Shown: piece after piece, positions 34,686 through 44,117 of the stretch
Layout of the letters: every line of letters starts with the position of its first letter
How positions within the stretch are numbered: the first letter of the stretch is position 1
Assembly (NCBI GenBank): GCA_021323655.1
Contig: JAJPKO010000037.1
Coordinates: 124,001-188,000, forward strand
Origin: Acidobacteriaceae bacterium
GTDB lineage: Bacteria; Acidobacteriota; Terriglobia; Terriglobales; Acidobacteriaceae
Direction of reading: 5' to 3'
DNA length: 64,000 nucleotides
The notes under the pieces: generated by a model
Databases searched by the model: none
Told to the model about the DNA's origin: nothing
Seen by the model: the letters and a program-made list of their open reading frames with translations, nothing else
Program-made: the position numbers and the translations under genes

Positions 34686-34707
34686 AAATTTTCCTTTAAA
34701 GAAGAAA

Positions 34708-34745
34708 AAGGCCCGCGATTCGAGAGATTCTCATTCACGGGCCTT
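34708..34745 (-). terminator. Terminator after the PpiD/SurA-like gene
   Basis: Arms AAGGCCCG / CGGGCCTT close a stem-loop with an inner CGAGAG-ATT-CTC segment. On the minus strand the stem is followed by TTTTTCTTC. Confidence 0.75.
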
Positions 34746-34764
34746 AGTTGCTTTTATTCGTGTT

Positions 34765-36720
34765 TTACGACTGTTGTTGCGCGCGCCGGTTGATGCGGAT
34801 GCGGCCTTCCTTCTGGTACTTCTCCATCAGGCTGGAGAGGAAGACCTCATACATCTGGTCCCGTTGCTGGCTCAACAGCGCATCGCGCGTTGTCTCGAAG
34901 TTCTTCTGCACGTCCTCGGGCGTGGGAAGCTGCTTGTCGAGCAGCTTGGCGACTACGCCGGTGCGCCCTGTGTTGATGACCTTGCTGATCTGACCCGGAT
35001 TGAGGTCAAAGAGCGAAGGCGCTACGGACGCCAGCTGCCCCACATCAGGGACCTGCGCATCGCGTCCGACCAGATCACTGGTTTTCACGGTTGCGCCTAC
35101 TTCCTTAGCGGCCTTCTCGAGGTCATTTTCGGCATGTACCTTGTCTGCAAGCTCATTGGTTTTGCGCGCCAGCAACTGCGGGAGCTGCTCGTCACGGTAG
35201 TCGTCGAGAATGTGCGATTTGTATTCGTCAAATGTTGGTGCGTGTGCAGCCTGAACGTCCTTCACCTGGAAAACTGCATATCCATCGCCGGTAGAGGCCA
35301 CCAGAGGAGCGGCGGCCGGCCTTGCGGAAAATGCGCTGGTCAGCAACTGTGAGCCGTCAGCAAGACCCGGAATCACAGCACTCTGCTCAAGATAATCGGT
35401 GGTGACTACCTGAAGATGATGCGCCTGTGCGGTTTTCTCCAGGCCATTTTTCTGCGCCTCAGCCGCAAGCTGATTGGCGAATGCCTGTCCGGCCTGCGCT
35501 TCCTTCTGACGAGTCAGCAGGGCCAGAATCTCTGGCTTCACTTCGTCGAGCGGACGCGTGTGGGCGGCCTGTTTTTCTTCTGCCTGGATGATGTGATAGC
35601 CATACTTGGTGCGAACCAGATCGGAAGTCTGACCAGGCTGCAAAGAGAATGCGGCCTTGTCGAACTCCGGTACAGTCACGCCGTGCTTGATGAACCCGAG
35701 TTCCCCGCCCTGGTCCTTACTTCCTGGGTCGTCCGAGTATTTCTTTGCCAGTTCAGCAAAGTTCCCCCCGCTGTGCAGTTGCTTCAGGATGTCTTCGGCC
35801 TTCTGCTTTGCGGCGGCATCTGCCCTGGCATCCGCATTGGGGTCAACCTTGATGAGGATGTGCCGTACTTTCACCTGATCATCCACATGGTAGTCGCTCT
35901 GGTGCTGGTTGTAGTACTGCTGCACCTGGGCATCGGTCACCTGCGGAGCGCCGCCAGGCAGATTGGCTGTTGTGAATGCGATGTACTCGATCTTGCGCTT
36001 TTCCGGAACCGCTTTTGCATAGCGCGCGGCATTCTGCTTGAAGAAGGTTTGCAGCTCAGTGTCTGTAGGATTGATCTGTTTGCGCAGGTCGTCGGAGCTC
36101 AGCACAGCGTATTGGAACTTGATTTTCGTTCCCTGCTGCGTGTAGGCCTCGCGTACCTGCTGGTCTGAAACTGTAATGCCGGATGTAACAAACGAGCGCA
36201 GCCGTTGCTCAAGGAGCTCTTTCTTGATTTCGCTCTCAAATTTCTCTCGCGATATGCCGAAGTTTTCAGAAACCAGGCTGGCATAGCGCTCGTCGCCAAT
36301 GTATTGGCCGTTGGGGAAGAGTACCTGTCCCCACATTCCGGTATGGAGAAAATTGCGCAGGTCCTCATCGCTGACCTGAATGCCGAGGCGATGGGCCTCT
36401 TCGAGTTCAATGTGCTGCTGGATCAGTCCCTGTCCTACGCGCTGCATCATGTAGGGCAGCACAAAGTCAGGAAGCTGCTGGCGCTGCATCATGCGCTGCG
36501 CGATCGCCTGCACGTCCTGCATGGGGACCTGGTCCCCGGAACCGAAGAAGCGGCCCCAGATGCCGCCTCCGCGAATGGTGGCGTACGTGTCAGATCCGGT
36601 GCTGGTGTCACTGAAAATGCCTGGGACAAGTGTAATCACCATCGTGATGCAGGCAACGGCGATGATGACAATGAAAATCCATTTGACGATGCGGCTGTCT
36701 TTCTGAAGAAAACGAATCAT
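34765..36720 (-). CDS. ppiD: PpiD/SurA-type peptidyl-prolyl isomerase, membrane anchored
   Basis: 651 residues. A single N-terminal membrane span (IVKWIFIVIIAVACITMVITLV, ~11-33) anchors a periplasmic chaperone. The SurA_N region (~80-260) contains AHRLGIQVSDEDLRNFL and ITVSDQQVREAYTQQGTKIK. A parvulin PPIase domain at ~280-400 reads VKVRHILIKVD, NFAELAKKYSDDPGSKDQGGELG and KYGYHIIQ. A second, less conserved parvulin-like part follows. Such proteins help fold outer-membrane and exported proteins. Close to E. coli PpiD length. Upstream neighbour is the metallophosphoesterase on the same strand. Confidence 0.9.
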   Translation of the reverse strand: MIRFLQKDSRIVKWIFIVIIAVACITMVITLVPGIFSDTSTGSDTYATIRGGGIWGRFFGSGDQVPMQDVQAIAQRMMQRQQLPDFVLPYMMQRVGQGLIQQHIELEEAHRLGIQVSDEDLRNFLHTGMWGQVLFPNGQYIGDERYASLVSENFGISREKFESEIKKELLEQRLRSFVTSGITVSDQQVREAYTQQGTKIKFQYAVLSSDDLRKQINPTDTELQTFFKQNAARYAKAVPEKRKIEYIAFTTANLPGGAPQVTDAQVQQYYNQHQSDYHVDDQVKVRHILIKVDPNADARADAAAKQKAEDILKQLHSGGNFAELAKKYSDDPGSKDQGGELGFIKHGVTVPEFDKAAFSLQPGQTSDLVRTKYGYHIIQAEEKQAAHTRPLDEVKPEILALLTRQKEAQAGQAFANQLAAEAQKNGLEKTAQAHHLQVVTTDYLEQSAVIPGLADGSQLLTSAFSARPAAAPLVASTGDGYAVFQVKDVQAAHAPTFDEYKSHILDDYRDEQLPQLLARKTNELADKVHAENDLEKAAKEVGATVKTSDLVGRDAQVPDVGQLASVAPSLFDLNPGQISKVINTGRTGVVAKLLDKQLPTPEDVQKNFETTRDALLSQQRDQMYEVFLSSLMEKYQKEGRIRINRRAQQQS

Positions 36721-36783
36721 GAATGGTTATGGCCTTCTGGATGTGGGCGTGAATATCTAATTATAAATCAGTACGGAAGGTCC

Positions 36784-37662
36784 TCAGCTGGAGGCGAGGG
36801 TGAGCACGGTGATTTCCGGCGGGCAGTTCAGGCGGAAAGGCACGCCTACGCTCCCGATTCCGCGATTAACATAGAGCTGCATAGGCCCGACCTGAAATTG
36901 CCCTGCCAGGTATTGCTTTCCCAGCGGCGGCAGGTAGACTGGCGGAACAAAAGGAATGCGGACCTGGCCCCCATGCGTGTGCCCGGACAGCATGAGCTGG
37001 TAGCCGTGCTTTGCCGCCTCAGGAGCGACATCCGGTTCATGCGCCAGCAGGATTACGGGTTCGCCGTCGGCCTGCGCTGTCCTGGGGAAGGCATTTGCGA
37101 AATCAGGCCGGGGCGTGCCCTCAAGTGCGTCGGTCACACCCGCCAGCCAGAAGCGCTTGCCTTCCTGCTCAATGGGAAGAGACGCATTGGCAAGTACTGG
37201 TATGCCGTGTGAAGTCAGTGCATCCGTCGCCGCGCCCTGGTCTACCACGCAGTCGTGGTTTCCCAGGATCGCATACCGCGCCGGACACTTGATGCGCGTC
37301 AGCAGTTCGCCGCATTTGTAGGCCCATGGGATGGAGCGTTGCCGCGCAATGGGTCCATAGCTAACAAAATCACCTGTCAGGACTACCATGTCAGGTTTAA
37401 GCGCGTTTACCTCGTGCAGAACAAGCTTGAGGAAGGACGGCTCGGTAAATTCCATCAGATGAATGTCGGAAATCTGGACGATCTGAAAGCCGTTGAAGAC
37501 TTCGGGTAATCCAGAAAGGACGACCCGCCGCCGGACGACGTCAATTTCATGCCGTGCAATCTCGCCGGCATAGAGACCAAATCCAGCCATGGTTGCGGCG
37601 GAAAGGCCCAGAAACTGGCGGCGAGTAACGACGGGCTTCTTCTCCAACGTGGCTACGCCCAT
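36784..37662 (-). CDS. Tat-exported metallophosphoesterase
   Basis: 292 residues from ATG 37662; the ORF-track start lies 15 codons earlier and neither has a strong ribosome site. VTRRQFLGLSAATMAGFGLY is a twin-arginine signal or anchor. Calcineurin-like metal sites appear in order: QISDIHLMEF, VLTGDFVSYG, ILGNHDCV and LSGHTHGGQV, all with the expected Asp, His and Asn ligands. YaeI/YkuE-like members cleave phosphodiesters, including lipid A precursors or UDP-sugar lipids, outside the cytoplasm. Substrate not determinable. Confidence 0.9.
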   Translation of the reverse strand: MGVATLEKKPVVTRRQFLGLSAATMAGFGLYAGEIARHEIDVVRRRVVLSGLPEVFNGFQIVQISDIHLMEFTEPSFLKLVLHEVNALKPDMVVLTGDFVSYGPIARQRSIPWAYKCGELLTRIKCPARYAILGNHDCVVDQGAATDALTSHGIPVLANASLPIEQEGKRFWLAGVTDALEGTPRPDFANAFPRTAQADGEPVILLAHEPDVAPEAAKHGYQLMLSGHTHGGQVRIPFVPPVYLPPLGKQYLAGQFQVGPMQLYVNRGIGSVGVPFRLNCPPEITVLTLASS

Positions 37663-37717
37663 TTCATCATGATACCGGGATGGTGGGCAAGAATCGAATA
37701 CCCGCACACAGGAAAAA

Positions 37718-37745
37718 GGGCCGCATCCCTGTGCGAATGCGGCCC
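37718..37745 (-). terminator. Terminator after the S53 peptidase gene
   Basis: Perfect 9-bp stem GGGCCGCAT / ATGCGGCCC with a 10-nt loop; on the minus strand it is followed by TTTTTCC. Confidence 0.8.
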
Positions 37746-37777
37746 CTGTTTTATGAGTGGCTCGTCCAATCTATTTA

Positions 37778-40700
37778 CTATTGCGACACGGTTACGGAAA
37801 CTGCGGTCGAGACTGAGCTGCTGTAATTTGAGTCGCCGCTATAGTTGGCAGTGATCGTTCCCGAGCCGCCGTTATTTCCATTGTTATTGCTGCTGCTTCC
37901 GCACGCCACCACCCCGGAAATGAGGAAAGCGAAGAGCATCAGGCAGAGCAAGGAGCGCCAACTGCGCCTGCGGGCCGGAATTGAGATGAAGAAAATGCAG
38001 GCTGCGGCAATGGCGCCGCCGGAGACTCCCCATGGAAACGGCCTTTGCTCCGGCGTGACAGCGCTGCTGAGCTGGCTGGCATTAATCTGCAGTTGGTAGA
38101 GAGCTGCTACGGTGCTTCCCTTCCCGTTTCCATTGGAAACGAAGCCTGTGGCGGCTGCGGTGCTGACGGTACCCAGGGTCTTGTTGCCCTGCATAAAGGT
38201 AACCGTGCCAGTGGGCGCAACACCAACACTGTCAGTATTTACCTGTGCTTCCAGGGTGACTGTGGTCGAGCCGGATTTCTGAGTGGCCTGCGCGACTGTA
38301 TTCGTCGCTCCCTTTGTCACAGTGATGGAAAGAGCAGAGCTCGTGCTGCGGTTATAGCTTGCATCGCCGCCAAAAGCAGCCGTCAGGCTATGCGAGCCGA
38401 CAGAAAGCGACTGGTTCTGAATGTAATAGTTGTTGTAGCTGGCCAGTCCATTGCTGGCGATTGGGACGCTGATGCTGGTCCCTGTAGAACCGTTGTAATT
38501 CAGCGGGCCTGCAGAATCAGTGAACGTGATATTTCCAGTGGCTGGAGTGGTTGATCCGCTTAACCCTTTCGGTTGAGCATCAATCGCTGTCACGTAACCA
38601 TATGGCACGCTCTTTCCGCTGCAGGCTGTGCCACTGGAGTCATCGCACGCAATAGAAGCTGTACCCTGAATGGGATCGTAGATATAGCCTCCAATGGTGG
38701 TCTGACTGTCTTCAGGAGTGATGTTTACCTGGAACCCTGTAGACTGGCTCGCAGCGTTTTTTACGTCTCCACCATAGTAGGCATAGACGTTATACTTACC
38801 TCCCGGAAGGGGACCTCCCGGAAGGTCGGCATTGCTGGCGGTGGCCGAGCCACCGGAAAGTGTCAGATCGCCGAGGGAGCCGTTGTTCTGTACGCCGCTG
38901 TCGTTGACGATGCTCACCTCGCCTGTTGGAGTAGAACCCCCTGAGCTGGTGACGGTCGCCGTAAAGGTGAGTTTGGTTCCGTGCGGCACAGAGTTGCCGT
39001 TCGTGAACCCTGTTATCGTCAGCGTGGTTGAGGTGGAAGCAAAACTGGCCTTGCTCCAATTCGAGATGAGTTTGGCTACATCCACACTGCCCAGACCGCT
39101 GGCGGCATCGTAGCCTGCGCCCGCGTCATAGCCGGTCAGGAAGTTGTTGCTGCCGCAATTCGCCTTTGAGCCACCAGTGCAATAAACAGAATTGTTTCCC
39201 GCGGTCACGTCGTTAAATACCGACGCGTATCCGTTGGCTTCCAAATTGTAGAGAACGTAATCTGCCTGCCCGAGCCGGAGAGTTAAATTTCCAGTGCGCG
39301 CTCTCTCCTCCTGAAGGACCAGCGCCAACATTCCGGCAAAAGCCGGAGCCGCGGCTGAAGTTCCACCGCTACCGCCAAATGAAGTGTTTGAGGTAATTTG
39401 CCCATTCGTGGTCTGGCAATCAGTATAGGTGCTGGAAGAATCGCCGTTCGAAACATTGTCCGAGCAAATGACCCAGGTAGCGCCAAAGAGACCGTCACTG
39501 GCCAGGAACGAGACGTCTGGCAGAGCTCGTGCACTGGTGCTGAGAGGATCTGTTACGCCAGTCTGAAACGACGGCTGGGGATAGGGACCAATCGCTCCAG
39601 AGCAGGAGTAACTGCCGTTGCTGTTCAGAACGACGTTCCCATTGCAATAACCCGCGCTGCTGAGACCACCACCGGCAGCCGCAATTGTCGTTACGGTCTT
39701 GCCATTGCTCGTAAATTGCAGGGGTGTATTCGATGAATACCCGCTGCTGTTGGGAGTAAGCGCAGCGTTCAGATTTGCCGAGTCATTCCAGGGATTTTCC
39801 GGAATATAATTTTTTGCCGTGCGATAGTAAGGGGCCGCACCGGCTGTATTTGTATCTACATAAGGGCTGGATGGGTTGAGAAAGCTTGTGTTTGGCAGTC
39901 CGCTTGAAAGAACGTCGAAATCCGTCCCACCTACCGCAATGTTGTAAGGGGTAGAAGCGAGCCCATTGACCGCGAGGCCGTTTTGCGCCTGTGTTTCAGT
40001 ATTCTGATTGTCGCAACCAGCCGAGCCGCTGTCTCCAGTGGAGACGGTCACGCTAATACCTTGCGCAGCCGCTTGTTGCCATGCGGACAAAATCTGAGCA
40101 TTCCCACCCACTCCCTCGTTTGCTTCGCACGCACCAAAACTGACGTTCAGGATATCGATCTTGTTGTCATCGAGGGCGCGGTAGATTGCCAGAAAAAGCC
40201 CATTCTGAAAATCATTGTCAGCGGCAGTATAAAAATTAATCTCTGCGCCTGGAGCAATTCCTCCAGCGACTTCGTTGTCCAGCAATGCCTCGACCGCACT
40301 GCCCGAAATAATGCCGGGATCGTTGCCGTCCACGATTACCTTAGGCGTATTTACGCTGGATGAGGACTCTCCGAGAAATGCGGTGCGGTAATTGATGATG
40401 TCCTGCATGACGATATTGGAATCGCCTGCAATTCCAATGGTCACCCCAGTACCGTCGTACTTTGTTCCGCTGTAATTAGGATTTAGTGTCGGATTCGGGG
40501 TGTCATAGATTGTGGCAGCATCGGCGGGGTTTACATACAGAAAAAACTGGGTGCCTGAGCTATTGGAAAGCGTCAGATCGGGCTTGATCGTCTTGCTTTC
40601 CGGATCGAAATGCCCTTTCGGTCCCTTCACCAGCGTCGGCTTTGGACGAAAATCATTCAATGGCCCGATACCCGCAACCACTGGCGCCAGTGCCGCTGGA

Positions 40701-41272
40701 ATCTGCGGATCGGTGGCGTTGGCAAAATGGGTCTCGCCGTTGATTGCATATTTATGGATTGAGGTGTGGAAGGCCTCGTTGACCTGCGCCACGTTTCCGG
40801 AAAAGATGACCACGTTGCGCGCCTGGGGAACCTTCTCGATGGTGAATCCCTGCGATTGCAGCCAGGCGGTGACCGTATTCAGGTCCGTGTCGCTGACGCC
40901 GAAGCGCTGCCCATATTCCGCCGGGGTGAGCCACTTGCGGTAATTCGGTGATGCGGGGTTCTGTACATCGCTCAGGAACTGTTTCAGCGCGATGTCCTGT
41001 GCCGGGCTGTGCTTCAGAATCAGCATAATGCGCCCGGTGGACATGGCTGCCGAAGCCGCTCCCTGGTCAAACCGCGCCTGCGCCAGCGGATGCACGTTGT
41101 GCTGCAGGGTGACACGCACATCGGGATTGATGGGCTGCGTGATGCGGTTCTGTACCACGACCGCCTCAGGCTGGCTCTGAGCGAAGCCTGCGACGGCAAT
41201 GAAGAGGAACAGTCCGGCAACTACTGCCGCCAGACGCGAGACAATGCGGGGACTTGAGTGCGTATCGAACAT
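37778..41272 (-). CDS. S53 (pro-kumamolisin) serine peptidase with Ig-like repeats and C-terminal membrane segment
   Basis: 1164 residues from ATG 41272, with AAGG six bases before it; the ORF-track ATG two codons earlier has AAGG touching it. Signal peptide (VVAGLFLFIAVAGFA), pro-kumamolisin activation domain (~45-200), then the sedolisin fold: VEALLDNEVAGG has the Glu-x3-Asp pair and GGSGGTSAAAPAFAG the catalytic Ser. Ig-like repeats (~690-1020, such as TPTGEVSIVND, ATGNITFTDSAG) follow. Near the end come two hydrophobic spans (GAIAAACIFFISIPARRR, LLCLMLFAFLISGVVACG) and a short Ig-like scrap after an Asn/Gly linker. Secreted acid protease, probably retained at the surface. Confidence 0.9.
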   Translation of the reverse strand: MFDTHSSPRIVSRLAAVVAGLFLFIAVAGFAQSQPEAVVVQNRITQPINPDVRVTLQHNVHPLAQARFDQGAASAAMSTGRIMLILKHSPAQDIALKQFLSDVQNPASPNYRKWLTPAEYGQRFGVSDTDLNTVTAWLQSQGFTIEKVPQARNVVIFSGNVAQVNEAFHTSIHKYAINGETHFANATDPQIPAALAPVVAGIGPLNDFRPKPTLVKGPKGHFDPESKTIKPDLTLSNSSGTQFFLYVNPADAATIYDTPNPTLNPNYSGTKYDGTGVTIGIAGDSNIVMQDIINYRTAFLGESSSSVNTPKVIVDGNDPGIISGSAVEALLDNEVAGGIAPGAEINFYTAADNDFQNGLFLAIYRALDDNKIDILNVSFGACEANEGVGGNAQILSAWQQAAAQGISVTVSTGDSGSAGCDNQNTETQAQNGLAVNGLASTPYNIAVGGTDFDVLSSGLPNTSFLNPSSPYVDTNTAGAAPYYRTAKNYIPENPWNDSANLNAALTPNSSGYSSNTPLQFTSNGKTVTTIAAAGGGLSSAGYCNGNVVLNSNGSYSCSGAIGPYPQPSFQTGVTDPLSTSARALPDVSFLASDGLFGATWVICSDNVSNGDSSSTYTDCQTTNGQITSNTSFGGSGGTSAAAPAFAGMLALVLQEERARTGNLTLRLGQADYVLYNLEANGYASVFNDVTAGNNSVYCTGGSKANCGSNNFLTGYDAGAGYDAASGLGSVDVAKLISNWSKASFASTSTTLTITGFTNGNSVPHGTKLTFTATVTSSGGSTPTGEVSIVNDSGVQNNGSLGDLTLSGGSATASNADLPGGPLPGGKYNVYAYYGGDVKNAASQSTGFQVNITPEDSQTTIGGYIYDPIQGTASIACDDSSGTACSGKSVPYGYVTAIDAQPKGLSGSTTPATGNITFTDSAGPLNYNGSTGTSISVPIASNGLASYNNYYIQNQSLSVGSHSLTAAFGGDASYNRSTSSALSITVTKGATNTVAQATQKSGSTTVTLEAQVNTDSVGVAPTGTVTFMQGNKTLGTVSTAAATGFVSNGNGKGSTVAALYQLQINASQLSSAVTPEQRPFPWGVSGGAIAAACIFFISIPARRRSWRSLLCLMLFAFLISGVVACGSSSNNNGNNGGSGTITANYSGDSNYSSSVSTAVSVTVSQ

Positions 41273-41451
41273 GGCCATCCTTATGAACAGTGTAGAGATC
41301 GGATTGGTGTGAGAGTATGTACGCCGACTGTATGGTGCATAGATACAGAAATTCGTTTCGTGCTGGCACGGTTAGAGCAAGTCAAGCAGAACTCTATGCC
41401 GCCCTGTTAGAACGCGCTACGTCGAAATAAGTTGCTTCGCGAAAAAAGAAT

Positions 41452-43266
41452 TTATTCCGGGTACCTGCCTGCTTCTATTGCCAGCCGGGCCAGCGAGCGG
41501 CCCGCCTCGACCACATTGGCCGGTTCATGCTTCAGCAGGCGGCGAAGGATAGCGAGCTGCGTCCGAAGCATGTCGCCCTCGGCCACGGCAGCAATCACCC
41601 GGCGGGCAGCCGCTTCCATGACATCCATGGCGTGCGCCGCATAATATTGGGTTGCCAAAGCGTGGAACTGCGTCCGAGACTTGCGGGCGCGCAGAATCGC
41701 CGACTCCAAAGCGTAGACTTCCATAATAATGTCTGCGAGATCGGCCATGACCTCCTGCTGGTCCGCAAGCGCATTCATATATTTCTGGCTTGCCGCTCCT
41801 GCGGTGAACAGCGCAACCTTCCTGGCACTCGCAAGTATTCCCGCCTCGCGCGCAAGTGCGTCATCCGCAGCCTCATCAAAATTCGGAGCAGACGGTGACA
41901 TTACTTCATTCATGATCTGCTGAATGGCCGGAAGCAGAGGAAGCTGTCCTGTCATGGCGCGCTTGAGCAGGAACCCTGTGATAATGAGACGATTGATCTC
42001 GTTTGTGCCTTCAAAGATGCGATTGATGCGCGAGTCGCGATACGCGCGCTCTGCTGGATACTCTTCAACATAACCATAGCCCGCGTAGATTTGGACGACG
42101 TGGTCCACGACCGCATCGAGCATCTCAGAACCCCAGACCTTCAGGATGGAGCACTCCACAGCGTACTCCTCGATGCGCTTCTGGATTTCGCGCGCGTTGT
42201 GCGCCTGGTTTTCGGGGATGGCGGCGAGCGCTGCATCAATCATGCCAACGGTGCGGTAAGCCATGCTTTCGCCTACAAAGATGCGGGCCGTGCTGTCGGC
42301 GATCTTCTGCTGAATAAGGCCGAAGTCGGAAATGGATTTGCCGAAGGCCTTGCGCTCTTTCGCATACTTGATTCCGTTGGCCAACGACGTGCGCGCGCCG
42401 CCTACACATGCCGCGCCCAGCTTGAACCGGCCAATATTCAGAATGTTGAAGGCGATGTGATGGCCCTTCCCTGCCTCGCCCAGCAAGTTCTCGACCGGGA
42501 CCTTGCAGTCAGACAAAATTAATGGGCAGGTAGACGAGCCGCGAATGCCAAGCTTGTGCTCTTCCGCCCCGACCGTCAGACCGTGAGTATTGCGCTCAAT
42601 CAGGAAGGCCGAAAACTTAGCGTTCTTCGGATCGGAGTCATTCGGATCCATGATCTTCGCAAAAACGGTGAACAGGTCGGCGAAGCCTGCGTTCGTAATC
42701 CACATTTTTTCACCGTTCAGGATGTAGTGCTTCCCATCTTCAGAAAGCACTGCACGTGCGCGAATGTTCATCGCATCCGAACCAGACGAGGCTTCAGAGA
42801 GCGCGTAGGCTGCGATCCATTCGCCTGTCGCAAGTTTTGGCAGATACCTGTCCTTCTGCGCCTCAGTGCCATACCAGACGATGGGCAGTGTGCCGATGCC
42901 AACATGAGCGCTGAAGGCCACGGTAAAACTGGCAAGCACCGACATTCGGTCCGCAATGATGGCCGATGTCACCTTGTCCATAGCCAGACCGCCGTAGGCC
43001 TCTGGAATGTCTACTGCCATCAGGCCCAGGTCGCCTGCTTTTTTCAGCAATCCGCGCGTTACATCAAAGTGCTTGGCTTCAATGTCTTCAGCGGCAGGAA
43101 GAACTTCATTCACAGCAAACTGCGCGGTGGTTTCGGCAATCTGGCGCTGCTCGTCTGAGAAGTTTTCCGGCGTGAAGATTTCCGCCGGCTGACGTTCTTC
43201 AAGAAGAAAGCTGCCGCCGGATGGGGCCTGAACAGAAGTGGATGCGGGGGTGGTAGCAGTGGCCAT
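41452..43266 (-). CDS. fadE: Acyl-CoA dehydrogenase (FadE-like)
   Basis: 604 residues from ATG 43266 with AGGAG 11 bases upstream. Acyl-CoA dehydrogenase fold: AYALSEASSGSDAMNIRARA and MWITNAGFADLF are the FAD and substrate-side signatures; YGYVEEYPAERAYRDSRINRIFEGTNEINR contains the conserved C-terminal region with catalytic Glu. A ~190-residue C-terminal extension makes it VLCAD/Bacillus FadE-sized rather than ~380. It performs the first oxidation of fatty acyl-CoA. It sits 850 bp beyond fadA on the same strand, separated by a small ORF and a decayed toxin-antitoxin module. Confidence 0.93.
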   Translation of the reverse strand: MATATTPASTSVQAPSGGSFLLEERQPAEIFTPENFSDEQRQIAETTAQFAVNEVLPAAEDIEAKHFDVTRGLLKKAGDLGLMAVDIPEAYGGLAMDKVTSAIIADRMSVLASFTVAFSAHVGIGTLPIVWYGTEAQKDRYLPKLATGEWIAAYALSEASSGSDAMNIRARAVLSEDGKHYILNGEKMWITNAGFADLFTVFAKIMDPNDSDPKNAKFSAFLIERNTHGLTVGAEEHKLGIRGSSTCPLILSDCKVPVENLLGEAGKGHHIAFNILNIGRFKLGAACVGGARTSLANGIKYAKERKAFGKSISDFGLIQQKIADSTARIFVGESMAYRTVGMIDAALAAIPENQAHNAREIQKRIEEYAVECSILKVWGSEMLDAVVDHVVQIYAGYGYVEEYPAERAYRDSRINRIFEGTNEINRLIITGFLLKRAMTGQLPLLPAIQQIMNEVMSPSAPNFDEAADDALAREAGILASARKVALFTAGAASQKYMNALADQQEVMADLADIIMEVYALESAILRARKSRTQFHALATQYYAAHAMDVMEAAARRVIAAVAEGDMLRTQLAILRRLLKHEPANVVEAGRSLARLAIEAGRYPE

Positions 43267-43335
43267 GTGCAGAGATGCTCCTGTTTTGCTCAACGAAGCA
43301 TCTTACGCCTGTTTGATGAAAATTTGCGCGGAGGC

Positions 43336-43455
43336 TCAGGAAGTCTTCAGCCCAACGGCCCGGGCGATCTTTTTCTGGCGGTCGTCGAAGGTGAGAAAGC
43401 GCTCAGCCCCTAGTTCGAGTGCACAGGCCACGTGAAGAGTATCGAGCGTGCTAGT
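43336..43455 (-). pseudogene. PIN-domain toxin (VapC-like), C-terminal remnant
   Basis: The last ~39 residues of a PIN domain remain: TLDTLHVACALELGAERFL and TFDDRQKKIARAVGLK, with two of the acidic metal ligands of VapC-type ribonucleases. The N-terminal ~90 residues, including the first catalytic Asp, are absent. The upstream part of the ORF-track frame is antitoxin DNA read out of frame. The remnant starts where the antitoxin stops, consistent with one internal deletion that joined the two genes. Inactive as a nuclease by inference. Confidence 0.7.
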
Positions 43456-43606
43456 CCCATAACGCGGCGTGTTCGGCAAGGGGCATGATGCGGGCAAAGG
43501 GGCGGTTCCGTTTGCGCAACTCAATGATTTTTCCAGCTTGCAGTTTTGCTTCGAGCTTCCGCGTGTTTCGAAGCTCGCGCATTGTCATAGATTCAATGAC
43601 AGCCAT
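43451..43606 (-). CDS. Truncated Phd/YefM-type antitoxin
   Basis: 51 residues, absent from the ORF track because of its length. MAVIESMTMRELRNTRKLEA and AGKIIELRKRNRPFARIMPL are the N-terminal DNA-binding fold of Phd/YefM antitoxins: a strand, the RELR helix, then a beta-hairpin with basic residues. Family members are ~75-90 residues; the toxin-binding C-terminus is missing and only AEHAALWD follows. A perfect palindrome lies 7 bp before the ATG. The DNA-binding half and operator may therefore still function in autorepression although the toxin is gone. Confidence 0.65.
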   Translation of the reverse strand: MAVIESMTMRELRNTRKLEAKLQAGKIIELRKRNRPFARIMPLAEHAALWD

Positions 43607-43613
43607 ACCAATA

Positions 43614-43636
43614 ATGTGACACACTTTGTGTCACAT
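43614..43636. promoter_or_regulatory. Perfect palindromic operator of the antitoxin remnant
   Basis: ATGTGACACA-CTT-TGTGTCACAT, 10-bp perfect arms with a 3-bp centre, immediately upstream of the antitoxin start. Such palindromes are the usual autoregulation site of Phd-type antitoxins. Confidence 0.7.
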
Positions 43637-43775
43637 CACAAAATAGGTGCAGTAATTAGTTGTTGGGATTTTTTATGAATTTAGTAATTTCGTTATCCAT
43701 CACAATTTCATGGATGAGCTTATCTGCTCCGTCGTCTGTTCCTAATGCCTTATTCACGCCTTCATAAAACCGTCT

Positions 43776-44033
43776 TCATATCCGCTTTTGTAGCCATTCC
43801 CAATGGCCCTCTCTCTTAAAACCGGCTTCCAATGCATAGAAACCGACCGCAAAGCTGAAAACAACTACAATTTTCCAGTGCAGACCCTTGTGGTCTGACT
43901 CGTAGCTGATAATGTACGCGCATAGACCCGCAATAAGGAGTAAGAGGACTGTTGGTAACACGCGAACTTTCTTTTGCCATTCTCCATATTCCTTTCGAAT
44001 GGTTTGTCTTTGTTCCGGTGTAATCCTTCGCAA
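43776..44033 (-). CDS. Small two-span membrane protein, unknown function
   Basis: 85 residues from TTG 44033, with GAAGAG upstream. A charged N-terminus (ITPEQRQTIRKEYGEWQKK) precedes two hydrophobic stretches, VLPTVLLLLIAGLCAYIIS (~26-44) and KIVVVFSFAVGFYALEAGF (~54-72), ending in WEWLQKRI. No motif. Lower GC than its neighbours, like the adjacent toxin-antitoxin remnant, hinting both came in together. The 139 bp between it and the operator palindrome holds nothing I recognise. Confidence 0.5.
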   Translation of the reverse strand: MRRITPEQRQTIRKEYGEWQKKVRVLPTVLLLLIAGLCAYIISYESDHKGLHWKIVVVFSFAVGFYALEAGFKREGHWEWLQKRI

Positions 44034-44117
44034 TTTTTCTCTTCAAGTGAAGATAGGCCCTTCTGTGTCATTCGTGGATCCTGTATTAAGCGGAATTTAA
44101 GCATTTGTGCAATTCAC

